This document shows, in pieces, positions 47,221 through 58,781 of a stretch of DNA of 64,000 nt. Each line of letters opens with the position of its first letter. The first letter of the stretch is position 1. Below the pieces are notes generated by a model. The model did not search any database and was not told the DNA's origin. It saw only the letters and a list, made by a program, of their open reading frames with translations. This DNA comes from Siphonodentalium dalli (Eukaryota; Mollusca; Scaphopoda; Gadilida; Siphonodentaliidae), in assembly GCA_032622095.1 (NCBI GenBank), contig CP136064.1, forward strand, positions 272,637,614 through 272,701,613. Reading direction: 5' to 3'. The translations under genes were made by a program, and so were the position numbers.

Positions 47221-49474
47221 TGTGTTTACAGTGAAGTCATAAACAATACGTCGAAGTTGGGGAACGCGTTTTTCAGAGTGTTATTTTATGAATGATGAAT
47301 AATTTGTTGGCACGAAATGTCAATACTTATATACATGATGTTGGTAGCAGCTCATTAAGTGTATGTTTGAAGTAGATCGGCCAGTTATTATGGAGTTAAC
47401 ATAAATATCAATTCCCGCCGAAAAAAACCCGTGTTGTCTAGCTTACACATGAACAGTCGTGCGTTGACTTGTTTGTCTCATTGCTATCACATAATCTGCT
47501 TAGAATCGCCACATTATGAGTCGATAATGTGACTAAATACTCTCATTTTAAGCACATCATCGACTCAATATTAGGCAATGCTAAGCATAATATCTACCTA
47601 AAAGTAGTACTTTATAAGCAGATAATGTGCGGGTTTATGGAAGAACAGGCTATTATTTAACGAAGTGTCCTTTTATGACAATTTAATGGCACCTCTATTT
47701 TATGAAACAAGCAGCCGTAGACGATGGTTGTAGTTATTAAACACTACCTACACATTGTTCATATTCAGCATTACAAATATTGAGACAAATATGTCGTTAA
47801 ATTGATCATATATATCTACATTGTCTGATTGATGTGTCTGCTCCTTTGATGTTACTTGTAAATCGACATCGCCGAGCTTTACACACGAACACATTTAGTG
47901 TGTGGCCAACCCCACAATTGCATATTCACTTTGTTCACAATATAGTGTAACAAAGACGTGGGACGTATGGACATGGTTTTCTGTCGGGAGAGTGGATAAG
48001 TATAATTTACAACTATATCGTATGTTCAATTTTGTTCCAGTCGGCTCGCGCCATACCCTACCATGACGATTTCCAAAATTATACCCGACAAACAGTCTGC
48101 GATGACCAAATATGCACGGACGGGTAACAGCACGTACCCATAACGGTTTAAAATAGCTAATTACGTAAAGAGTAACAACAAATAAAAAACACCTGTTCTT
48201 ATCCTTCTCTTCCACTACAACATCCACTCTACTTCGACATATGTTCAGGTGCAAATTCCAAAATACATTAACGTAAGGGCCAGACGCGCGGTTTGGCAAA
48301 AAATGTAAAACAATTTCTATGGATCAATCTGGTTAAAATTTTTGTATTGTTCATATTCTCAACTTAATTGTATATGGAAACATATTATTTCTACCGCTTG
48401 AATTATTAATAATTTCACAAAACAATTAAATCACCAAAAGCTCATTGTCTTTGCTCTACTAGAGGTAGCTCCATTTGTGTTATAATATAGAGTTTTTTGC
48501 AAGACAACATCATGTATCACATAATACAATGACGAATAAGGCAGGCATGAATATGTCAGCGAACGAAAACTAATCTCGGTATGCAGTCCGGCCAACACAT
48601 CCTCGCGCAAATAGGTTCACATAGGACCTAAGTATTCACGTAGGTTCACATGGGACTTACTTGTTATTTTCCAGCGAGTTCTCGCGAAAACTGACTTATT
48701 TCATATTTATATTATCCCATACAAGTCTGTTTTAATCACAGGCAACCGGAGAAAAATAACAGATATACCATTATATATTCTATACTGCAAGGTGACAATG
48801 TTCACAAGTCAGATTTTGGGATAACACACCATCAATCATATTTCTCATAAATTCTCAAAGTAGTGTATATGAGAGACAATATATTTCAATTCTTCTTTAT
48901 TGGTGATGAAATTTCCTTTCTTTTGATGTATTATTTGATAGTAGTAAAAGAAGGTAAGTCGAGGTATCGTATCGAAAACTAGCGTAATATACTGACAAAA
49001 AGCGGTCGTCAGTTAGTCTGGTTATTATAGTGATTATACCAATTCAATTATTACGATCAAAATTGCCGAATTCCCCGTACGATATGTCGACTTCGCGTCA
49101 ATTGACTCAGTCAGGTTATATATAAAAGGAAAAGGAAAATATTATGACCTATAACGCACACGAGGTATATTTTGGCCGAGTTGACCATTGTTTTTGAATT
49201 ATTGAAGATATAGGCAGACAGGGATTCTGACGACCCGTGTTACTCCCAAATTTCCAGTGGATTTCGCAAGTTGTCGATACGATATCTTGACTTCCCTTCG
49301 CTCGATACTACCGAAGTATACACCAACAGATAGGGAATGTCATGGCGGCCAGTAAAGACACATTGCATGTCTGATATAAATAGTTTTGAGAATCTATGAG
49401 GAATATTATAAATGGTATGTTTTTCCCAAAATCGGAATTGTGAACCTTGTCACTAGTATACTATATATATAGAG
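47221..49474. other. Non-coding stretch
   Basis: The first 150 bases may be LINE 5' UTR. A 134-codon minus frame at 47895-48299 has no motif and is probably chance. Words like ATAGGTTCACATAGGACCTA near 48610 belong to the AATAAGTCCA-type group. Confidence 0.4.
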
Positions 49475-50035
49475 GATCTACAACGAGTCCCCAGTTTATA
49501 GCGGAATTTACAAAACGAGTTCAGTAAATTAGGTCTGGACCGAGCCTTTGGCGAGGTTCAGACCTAATTTACTGGACGAGTTTTGTAAATTCCGCTATAA
49601 ACTGGGGACGAGTTGTAGATTCTATTTATTACATGATCCAAAACTTCGACAAAACATACTTAAATCAACAGATAGGGCGCGAAACTAAGATCGGCTTCTA
49701 TAAGGCATGCGATGACGTTTAACTGAACTATGCGTTGTTTGTCCGCGTAAAGAAATAGTCCCAGATAAATAAAGACTCTTTGGCGTATTTAATAGCGTAT
49801 ATTTAATGACATAACTTTTCAAACTCTTCACTCATTATAGTTTGTTAGAAACATATTGGAAGCCATGGTATTTAGAGTCGTAGCGTACGGAATGTAAACA
49901 TACGAGAAACCGGAAGTCAAAGGTCACCTGGCACTATTTCCTGTTATTAAACGAACGTTTAATATCACAATTTATAGAATGGGTTTATTGAATGGAATAA
50001 GAGTAGGATCGTGTAATAAAATGGTATATCTGGTA
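49475..50035. mobile_element. Hairpin-ended dispersed repeat, copy 2
   Basis: A 141-bp palindrome (49478-49618; CCCCAGTTTATAGCGGAATT against its complement) is followed by sequence matching 21007-21410. The arms are almost perfect, cleaner than in copy 1, so this is the younger copy or one kept symmetric by conversion. Confidence 0.8.
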
Positions 50036-52060
50036 TTTTTTCCCAGGGGTCTGTGGTTTTAATAACCAACGTTTAGGCCAATATATTTCACATTTAAATA
50101 ATGCCAATTTGAGCTTATTTCAGTCCCATGCATTAAGTTGACTATGGGCTTATTTCCGCTAGAACATTATGGTCTGGCTCACTCAAGCAGGGACCAATCA
50201 GCTGGAAATAGATCACAGTAATTAGATATAGTGGTCAACTGGGACCTGGATATGGATCTGTGACACATAACGCACCTCAGCCAGAATAGTCATTGAACGG
50301 GCGTGACATGAACATTCTCAGATATAGACAATTATTTAAGGCTGACTGCCTTTCTAATTCAAAACATTCTGAAATTTCTTGAATCGATACAAAATTCTGT
50401 TTTACAAATTAAAGTGAATTGGGTTATAATTTCCAGCGCGGTGGTTGTGTCAGAATAATAGCTTCCTAGCGCTTGTCGTTCATGTTATTGTATTGTCCTA
50501 TCGTCCTTTATTAACCTGTTCTCGCGGAAATAAGCTTATAGTGAACTTATTTCATGGGGCAGAAATGAGCTCATAGTGACATTATTTAGATGTGAAATAA
50601 GCCCTATATGGGCATAAATGCTGGTCATTAATTAGACCTATATCAGGTGGTGTCGGACAAAACATTCAGACACGAATGATGATTTGTTTGTTTTTGACCA
50701 TTGTGGGGACCCACTCACCCCTTCACCCACAATTGTTGCCGTTTTTGCAGCCATTTTTGACACCCACCACCAGTAGCACGGAAACAAGGATTTATTTATT
50801 TACGGGTAGGGTACTATTATTATTATTCTTTTGGTATAGACCCGTAGAAAGGTCTGTCTAGCTCATACATCCATAATGTAAAATTGAAAAATCAATTACA
50901 AATAGCTAGATTAAGATACATATTAGATATAGAACACAAATAGTGTAATACATGCTGGATTAATTAACAACTATTGTAAACAACTATAAGACCATACGAT
51001 TCCATTTGTGACCTGCCATTACACTTTGGAATGCTGTGTACATATCAAACTGATAGTTTATATAAATAAATTTAAGTTGACATGGAAGCATGCTGATTAA
51101 TATGAAGCAACATTTCAACTCTTAGTCAGGCTTAATGGTATATTATTATTCTCTTTAGTATATGCTTGATTTCAGTTATTAACTTGTATACTATTGATGA
51201 AACTTGTTCTCTTTCTATCACATAGCATCATCCATGTGAAAGAAGTGAAGCACGTATAAGTACATTTTGGCGAATTCAATGCTGTATTTTGTGGTAAACT
51301 AATTAAATTTGAACAAATAATGTAAATGTGAAATATCCTGAATGTTTACCACTTCCTCACAAATGGTTTGAAATAAATTTTAATACAAGCCTATCCAGAC
51401 CCATCAATTGAAATTGTGCATTTCAATCGATTAAATTTTGTCCATGAGTTTTAAGTTTGGATGGACTATTAGTGACAGTAGTTTACAACAAGATACTTAG
51501 TATTGACTGTTTGCAAGTAATGTGGATTATGTTAACTAACATTATTCCTAAGTTTTAAGACTAAAAGAGTAAAAAGATATAGAGGAAAAAATATCTTGAG
51601 TTGCGGAAAAAATGCTTTTGGGACCCCTTGACCACCCACACGCACCGCCATACGCGGCTGAAATAAACCTCTTGGAACCCTTCCTATATGGGACTATTTC
51701 AATATGAAATAAGCCCGAATTGTGATTATTTTCACGAGAAAAGGCAGAAAAAAAAGAATGAATAAACCAACTCAACGCCATCTAACGGAATACCTGGAAT
51801 AAGTTCAATATGAACCTATGTGAATATTTAGGTTCAATATTAACCTATTTGCACGAGGATATGTTGCAGTACCAGATGTTCGTTCTTTATAATGTGACCC
51901 GCGCCATCCAACGGAATAACTGGAATAAGTCCACTATGGGCTTATTCCAGAATCGAATAAGTCCAATATGAACAAATGTAAAAATTTAGGTCGAATATGA
52001 ACCTATTTTCAATATGATATGTTGCCTTTATTTCATGGAATAAATAAGCTATGTCGTCAT
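50036..52060. other. Non-coding DNA with AATAAGTCCA-type hairpin words and C-run patches
   Basis: Palindromic words (GGAATAAGTCCACTATGGGC...TTATTCC at 51931-51957; TTGACTATGGGCTTATTTCC near 50138) recur, here and at 27790 and 48610. C-run patches lie at 50700-50770 and 51615-51650. No exon equivalent to gene A exon 2 was found for gene B. Confidence 0.45.
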
Positions 52061-52061
52061 A

Positions 52062-52092
<31 letters not shown>
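52061..52092. repeat. (TA)n microsatellite
   Basis: About 30 bases of TA with one CA interruption, just downstream of the gene B exon donor. Confidence 0.95.
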
Positions 52093-52104
52093 CATGGAAC
52101 ATAC

Positions 52105-52274
52105 CCACTGTGTTCAAGTTCGAACGCTTGGTATACTCTGTCTGGTGTCGGTAAATCAGTCCAACTTGAATTCAGCAATTTCGCCCCGTTCCACCATGTT
52201 GTAGGATCTGTCCCTGTGATGTCAAACAACAACCATGCAACTACATCACGTGCTACAATGAGCCTGACAAGAGC
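52105..52274 (-). pseudogene. Gene B, FDITG-domain exon (paralogue of gene A exon 1)
   Basis: On the minus strand TTCTCAG ends at 52275 and GTATGT starts at 52104. The exon is exactly 170 bp, enters in phase 0 and leaves in phase 2, as in gene A. It reads ALVRLIVARDVVAWLLFDIT, then GTDPTTWWNGAKLLNSSWTD and LPTPDRVYQAFELEHS, with no stop. About 29 of 56 residues equal those of gene A exon 1. The exon itself is intact; I list it as pseudogene only because upstream exons of the same gene are damaged and no downstream exon was found. Confidence 0.7.
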
Positions 52275-52799
52275 CTGAGAACGAAACGAACGAGACTCAG
52301 AGACTTATAGTCAATATGTTTTACCATTTAACCAGTTATAATAGGTTATACATGCAATCAACATCTGTTTGTTGCATATGTGGGCGTACACAGTTATAAG
52401 TGGCCGAACAAAACACTGTATAAGTTCGCGACGCTATTCAGATACTATATGAGTTCGACGTGGATCTGTTTGATGCATTTACATTCCTTAATTTGAAGTA
52501 TCTTTTTTGAAAACTGAATTTGAAGTTTACCGATTAGCAGTTAGCAAACACCATCTGCCAGACATGTTATTTCAGTTGTGGGGGGGGGGGGGGCATCATT
52601 GATTTGTATCTTGTAATATTAAAAAATGCAACAAAGCGACCACATTTTACTTTGAAAAGAACACTCTCATTCCACTTCGAAATAATCGGTAACCAAGGAC
52701 ACACAGTAATGAAAGTGTTAATGACACTGCAGCGCAACTTGGGAGAGAGTTATTATTTTCTGAGCAATGAATAAAATGATAAAGAAGGAAAGTAGATTT

Positions 52800-53400
52800 T
52801 CACCGGTCAAGGTCACCGCGAAGATCCATATGAAGTTTGGTGATGTGCGCCTAAGGATTTAGTAACAGAAAGAGTAAATTCCAAAATGGTCGCTGGCGGC
52901 CATGCTGTTAAATCAATTTCGGTCAAAATAGGAGGCTCCCACCGAAAGGTCACCCAGAAGATCCATATGACATTTGGTGATCATTAGACGAGGGATGTTG
53001 TATGTAGGGTGTGCCAACGTATTTAGTCATACAAAGAGTTAATTCCAAGATGGCCGTTGGCGGCCATGTATTTCAACAAATTCGACAACTCCCATATACA
53101 GGTGATCACAACCGTGCTGCAAAATTTAAAAATGATCCGGCCATTAATACGGGTTGTATCGTGTGCCGATGGATTCAAATTTTAACTTCAAGCTCGCGGC
53201 CATGTTTGTCATCAAAGTTCGGGTACAAATTCGATAGCTCCCATCTATAGGTCACCCTGAAGCTACATATGAAGTATGGTGAAGATGGGATGATGGATGC
53301 GATCTGTAGGGCGTGTCGAAGTAAATTGTTAACGCACAGACGCACGGACACCAACTCATGGCAATAGCTCAAACTTTACGTTGCAAAGTTGAGCTAAAGA
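52800..53400. repeat. Common invertebrate repeat (AAGATGGCCG units)
   Basis: Three to four diverged units of about 130-150 bp share AGATCCATATGA, TTTGGTGAT and AAGATGGCCGTTGGCGGCCA. It ends with GGCAATAGCTCAAACTTT and AAAGTTGAGCTA, a hairpin terminus I recall as widespread in molluscan and other invertebrate genomes. Confidence 0.5.
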
Positions 53401-53677
53401 TAGGTAAATACGCATCGGTGACAATCGGCTCGCCAAATGTTAAGCCTTCCCGAAGTCATGCGTTGGTGATTTGGCCGTTTACAACCTTTTAGAAAAATAC
53501 AAGCAACACGTATATAAGGCGCTGTTAACCCTTTACCCAACAAACCGGCCAAATACGGCAAAATAAAGCTTCAACAGCCTAAAATATCTTCGGTCTGTCT
53601 CAATAGAGCCATACAAATATGGATATCATTGGAACCGGCTCCTTGACGACATTGTGATAGTTACAGTTATGCCCTGT

Positions 53678-53746
53678 GCCAATGCATTCTCTTATATATG
53701 CGAGTCGACCATAGGTCGCCTCGCATATATAAGAGAATGCATTGGC
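53678..53746. repeat. 69-bp palindrome, MITE 1 first unit
   Basis: The arms of 27 bases (GCCAATGCATTCTCTTATAT...GCGAG) pair without mismatch. The centre is T-CGACC-ATA-GGTCG-C. The exact reverse complement of all 69 bases occurs at 61915-61983. Confidence 0.95.
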
Positions 53747-53749
53747 CTA

Positions 53750-53812
53750 AATGCATTCTCTTATATATGCGAGGCGAAATATGGTCGACTCGCATATATA
53801 AGAGAATGCATT
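53750..53812. repeat. 63-bp palindrome, MITE 1 second unit
   Basis: Same arms as the first unit (AATGCATTCTCTTATATATG), with a more diverged centre (GCGAAATATGGTCGA). Confidence 0.95.
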
Positions 53813-53920
53813 GGCACAGGGCCCTTCTGTTGGGTAAAGGGTTAAGACTTGTCCAACCAGAAAGTGAGAGAAAAATAGAGGTGTAAATATTATAGGATCC
53901 CCTTCAACTTCTTTCCTCAC

Positions 53921-54147
53921 AGAGCATCCGTGTGCACGCATACATGTGCATATGTACTCAGTAGAGTACTCTCTATAACTATAGCAGACCTTCGAGAACT
54001 GGTACCAATTGTCATAGAGCGTTCCATTTTTATACACTTTGCTGCAGTCATGTGATCCGGCAAGTGGACACACGTACCCCTCGTTCAACCAGTCCTCGCA
54101 CACATTTCGACCAGATCCATTCACGGCCATCAAGACGACATTGGAAT
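53921..54147 (-). pseudogene. Gene B, Cys-rich extracellular exon
   Basis: On the minus strand TTTCCTTCAG ends at 54148 and GTGAGG begins at 53920. The exon enters in phase 1 (matching the EGF exon before it) and leaves in phase 0 (matching the FDITG exon after it). It is 227 bp, about 75 residues with 8 cysteines, including NVCEDWLNEGYVCPLAGSHD, FSKVCYSY and YICTCMRAHGC. The frame is intact. It resembles a secreted disulphide-rich module; I know no family name. The pseudogene label follows from damage elsewhere in gene B. Confidence 0.6.
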
Positions 54148-55654
54148 CTGAAGGAAATTATTCAATCGATATAATGATGTTTGTAGTGCTGACATTCCCG
54201 TAATACCACTATCATCATTATCAGGTCCGGCAATTCCCAAATATACCTACAATGGCCATACGTAGCTACACTAGCTACATATGGCTATTGATGATGGATA
54301 AATCTGGTTGAAGAGAGATAACCCATTCCAACAAACAATCATTTAAGTATACAAGAACATGATTTGATTATACTCTTAGTACATTAATATTGTATTAAAT
54401 GTTCCTGACAACTTTACATACATAGAAGAAGACCAGATCATATATGGATGGATATAGTCCCATATCACCTAGCATAACCAATTTCTAAACAGATGCATGT
54501 GTTTAAGCTATGCTTCTCGGATATTTCGCAAGCTGGTGTAACCGAAATGTCATAGGTAGTGGTTTCATAAGTTGTAACAACATATCGCCCCTCACCCTTA
54601 GTTGCAACAGATCGCGACAATGCTTATATGGAAGGCAAATTGGTAAGTTGAAGGTAAAAATAAATTTCATTATTCAGTGAAATTAAGCAATAGACTATTG
54701 TCAAATGGTCATAATTCGGTTTCATGAACCTGATACTTATTGTAGAAAAATGGATTATTGTATGTGTTAACTCTTTCTTCACTAAATACTCATTGATGAG
54801 TAATTTGGACATGTTAATAAGGCTGAAGTTACTATCTAAACATTTCTCTCAACTAAATAAGATTCCTTCGGTGCTTGCATTATGTGTCGTCTGCTTATTT
54901 TTCATGAAAACCCCTCTAGATGAATAATTGACCATTCTAATATATACTCTTTATAACATAATGGGAGAATACATTTAGTATCGACCCATGTATATATGTG
55001 ATTTCGTTTTAGTCTAATTCACGTTTACGTCTATACACAGTTGCTTCGCTTAATCTCGATTCAGTTTCTCCCAGTCGTGATGTGGCATAACCGCTAAAAC
55101 GACGTAAGACCCTATCTAAACTAAAAAACAAACAAACAAGCATATAGTATATAAATGGCTACTGGGTCATATCTTCTGACTCAACAATCATGCCGTGTAG
55201 AGAGTGACAATCAGAATAAAACGCATGTGAGGAACTTCTTTAAGTTCTCGGTCACATTTCGTTCTCTAATTTCAGTGTCCTTGTATTTTCAAAGAGTGTC
55301 CTTTGATTATATTGTATACCACAATTAAATCCCCTCGGCATCGGCCGTGTTTATAAGTTTATTTCCAGATACAGATACAATTCTAATGCCACTAACGGTT
55401 TCAACATCTCGCACATGTATGACGTCTTATCTGAAAGTTTCCAACCAATGAAAAGAAATCCTTCTGCACTTGTTTTGCCTGCCGTCTGCTTATATGTCCT
55501 GAACATATGTCCCGAAGAATACTATACCCCGTCTTAGTGTACACATTATAACTGAGTTGGATAATGAATTTAGTAATGAACGGGTTAATCCGAAATCTGC
55601 GGATTGTCACTCGTTTTATCTGAATGCGTGTTATTTTTTATTTTTTTTACAAAC
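54148..55654 (-). other. Gene B intron
   Basis: No further exon recognised; short frames only. Confidence 0.4.
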
Positions 55655-55771
55655 CTATCTCACATGTTGTACCGATTGAACCGACACCCACTCAGTCACA
55701 CGAGTAGTCGTTAATTTCGTTGGTACAAATTCCCCCGTGCTGGCACGGGCTGGACAAACACTCATTGACTT
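55655..55771 (-). pseudogene. Gene B, EGF-like exon 2 with in-frame stop
   Basis: TTTCTTTTTAG precedes and GTTTGT follows the exon on the minus strand. It is phase 1 in and out, as usual for EGF exons. It encodes EVNECLSSPCQHGGICTNEI, then NDYSCD, a TGA at 55692-55694 where the fifth EGF cysteine codon belongs, and VGVGSIGTTCEI. One base change from TGC or TGT would explain it. Five of the six EGF cysteines remain. Unless the exon is skipped, which phase 1-1 would allow, the protein ends here. Confidence 0.7.
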
Positions 55772-57624
55772 CTAAAAAGAAAATCAACAATAGTAGATAT
55801 GAATTATAAAATCAAGTAATGAAGCAGTCGCAAGAAAATCCACCGACGAATGCCTTGGGCCGAAAGCTTTGGAGATGTTTCAAGAGCTCGTTATCATTGT
55901 TATACTTGTAACCTACAGTCCCTGAATCAGGAATACCATACTACTTAGTTATACATGTACGATAAATGATATTAATGATTGAAACAGTTTGTCTAGATTT
56001 TAATCAGTGCATGGAAAAATGTCTCATATTGTGAGGGTAAAGATTTGTTGCTATAGTACTATAGCATACATTGGTTATAAGGGAGGATGTTTTTTCCTTC
56101 ACATTTGTAGGCTTAATTTGAGATTCTTAACTGTATCAATTGTTTAATATTTTAGCAAATGCTTTATCATATTGAAAAAAGTCAGTATTAATTTATTTAG
56201 AGTTACTTCTCATGTATAAAAAAACACGGATCCTTAGTGATATATCTGTTATTATTTTACTCTATTTGTTCTTTTGTTATGCAATACATGCTCGCTGTCA
56301 CCTCAAATTGTATGTTCCCACAAGGAGATTCCTGTCACTGTATAGTGCTTGAATCTTATATATGATATGCAATAACTGCCGCAACTTAAAGTTGCGGTGT
56401 ACATGAACGCTCGTGGATGACCCAAATATATGTAAAATATCCCAAGCAAATTTGAAAGGGTTGGACGGTCGAATTTTAGTTACCGATTTAATTATCCGAC
56501 CCACAAATCTTGCCCTATAGAAGCTCTGCATATGACATTGATACGAATGTTTCATTCGAATCGTTGAATATGCCCATACATGTACATGTTTATAAATCGA
56601 AGTAAGCAGTGGAATAAGCATGACGTGGGGCCGCAGAGTGCGGTTAAATTAGGGACAAGAAACATTCAGAAGCTTCATTCAGTACAGACTGATATTTGTT
56701 CGATTTGCATATTTAAATACTTCATACCAGTTGCGTTACCGTAATAGATTAAAATGATTATGGAACAGGCTTTATATGAAGACAACTGCAAGATCAAGCG
56801 ATGCAGTAGGTATGTAATTTTTATATATACTCCGAAAATATATTGCAAACCTCCATCTACACGAAACATGGATACCTTGCTGGTTACCGAAGGGAATCGA
56901 ATAGCTTGGTCGGTAAGTGGGAGAATCTCTCTGCTAAACATTGACCACGTGTATATGTGGATCTTCGGGATTGCTGTCATTGAAATGCAGGTTAATTTTG
57001 AATTTCGGTTCAGTCTGTTCATTTCTGAGGGAGCTGTATGCCCTTTTTCAACTTATAATTTGTTGATTGTTATTTGGATGATAATTGTACTTATAGTTGT
57101 CAGATTGTTTTCAAATTGTTATTGTTTTTAGCAAGAAAAAAATACTTGATTTGTTTACGTCATTTCCGGACGGAATAATGGGCACACTAACTAGCCTTCT
57201 GTCTATCGACCCGCTAAGAAAGCACGCACATACTACGAGCGGGCGTGTTTATGGGTCTATATGTACAAATGGGTGTATGTATGTATATATGTATACGTGT
57301 ATGTATTTAAGGGTGTGTACAATGGTCAGTGTGGGCAACTAAGGGTTGTTGTGGTGTGTTTGCGCGTGGGGTGGGTGGTGAACATATATGTACACATTTT
57401 GATTTCATCGAGTTAAATGGTTTTAAAACCAAGTTTGCTTGCATTATGTTATTAATTGATGTCTTTCAAAATGTAAGCGCAAAGAGGAGATATATGTATA
57501 TATATATTTTATTTTTTGTGTTACGTCATTTCCGGAACGGAATTAGAGGCACAAGAATTAGTCTCCTGGTTATCGATCCGCTAAGAAATTAGATATGAAG
57601 AAAAATGATTTATATTTAACAAAC
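55772..57624 (-). other. Gene B intron with a direct repeat
   Basis: TTACGTCATTTCCGGA...CGCTAAGAAA occurs at about 57150-57223 and again at about 57515-57590. Opposed 115- and 125-codon frames at 56675-57131 have no motif. Confidence 0.45.
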
Positions 57625-57735
57625 CTATCTCACATGTTGTGCCGTCGTAACCGATCCCCGTGCAGTCACACAAGAAGCCGTTAATTTTCGTCGACGCAAA
57701 CACCTCCATGCTGACATGGATTGGACAAAATATCT
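57625..57735 (-). pseudogene. Gene B, EGF-like exon 1 with compensated frameshift
   Basis: TTATTTCAG precedes and GTTTGT follows on the minus strand. Compared with the sister exon at 55655-55771 it lacks 7 bases near the start and has one extra A in the GAAAATTAAC run, net minus six. The phase-1 frame stays open throughout. The first half is therefore read out of register: in another frame ILSNPCQHGGVCVDE shows the lost EGF half. The second half, INGFLCDCTGIGYDGTTCEI, is in register. Three of six cysteines are lost, so the domain should not fold. Confidence 0.65.
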
Positions 57736-58119
57736 CTGAAATAAATGATAACCGTGTTGGCCTCCAAATATTGCACTGCAGTTGTGTTGTATATTTCACG
57801 AGAGACCATCCCGAGGCCCATTTCTCTAAAGTAGGTTCTGCGCATGTATATCTACGTATTTGTGAACCTGGGATAATATAATTATGTCGATAAATTAAAA
57901 AAATATATATATATACATGCTTTATGTATATATGGCCGTTTTCATATGAGCGATGATATCAGATAATCGCTCAATATTATGTCTGTGCTGAATGTCTGAC
58001 ATATGAATGAATCGCAATCGTCGTGGCGCAGTTTGTTTGTAATAATTATGTATTGCATAAACAAATCAAACGGAGCGATACACAAGTTTTACAAATTACA
58101 GAGGGGCTCTATGTAAGGG
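57736..58119. other. Non-coding stretch upstream of gene B EGF exon 1
   Basis: A (TA)n run at about 57900-57915; no earlier exon was identified with confidence. Confidence 0.4.
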
Positions 58120-58448
58120 TTAGAGCACAATAATTGTTCTTTACCAGAATCAATCGAGTCGAAGACCAGATTTATTCTGGTAAATAACTATTCGCGTGCT
58201 CTGACGGACTTAGAGCACAATTGATCCCACATAATGCAATCGACTGGAAATGTGCCATTGAGCGTGTTTTGACCACGACGCACAATCCGTGCGCAGGCCT
58301 GGTCTGATCCCAATTTGAAGCATCTGTTATGAGTTGCATGTGCCTAACAATGGGATAATTACTCTGAATTATTCCTTCGCCAGCCTTGGAAACTGGTGTA
58401 CTTTACCAAAAATCAGGGAACGATTGTAACAATAGGATTGTGCTCTAA
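58120..58448. mobile_element. MITE cluster with TTAGAGCACAAT ends
   Basis: TTAGAGCACAAT starts at 58120 and 58210; ATTGTGCTCTAA ends at 58448. A small foldback (58120-58201, TTTACCAGAAT facing ATTCTGGTAAA) sits beside a 239-bp TIR unit (58210-58448). No coding. Confidence 0.65.
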
Positions 58449-58472
58449 TGTTGTTTATTATATATCATGACT

Positions 58473-58781
58473 CCACAGCTATACTGAAGTGAGTCTGGGG
58501 TAGTTGTGGGATATCTATTACCACCAGCAAGAGTTAGCTCTGTGTGGCTAAAACTAATTTCTACATTGAAATCATGCAGTGTGACAAATGAAAGACAATG
58601 TTTAAGTGATATTTGTTTTAGCAATGTGACGAGTCTATCACCGTAAAGGCATTCCAACAATCGCCTGATAAGAAACACCGCTTTCACGATGATGGTGTGA
58701 TTGGGTGAGACTGACGTAATTATGCTGGTGACAATAGAAATCCCACCCATTTACCCCAGACTCACTTCAGCATAGCTGCGG
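58473..58781. mobile_element. TIR element, 309 bp
   Basis: CCACAGCTATACTGAAGTGA at the left faces its complement ending AGCTGCGG at 58781. The arms extend about 40 bases (GTCTGGGGTA...GGGAT). A 101-codon frame inside is incidental. Confidence 0.7.

Larger units (their letters stand above)
53529..53841. mobile_element. piggyBac-type MITE 1 with tandem palindromes
   Basis: TTAA at 53525-53528 and 53842-53845 flanks terminal repeats CCCTTTACCCAAC / GTTGGGTAAAGGG. TTAA targets and CCCTTT ends are characteristic of piggyBac-type transposons. The right half (53671-53822) carries two near-perfect palindromes. No transposase. It lies in gene B between the Cys-rich and FDITG exons. Confidence 0.8.

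Noticed and set aside
47895-48299. 134-codon minus-strand frame
   Set aside because: No domain, no splice-site logic, irregular composition.
56675-57131. Opposed 115- and 125-codon frames
   Set aside because: They overlap on opposite strands with no domains or splice support; lie in gene B intron.
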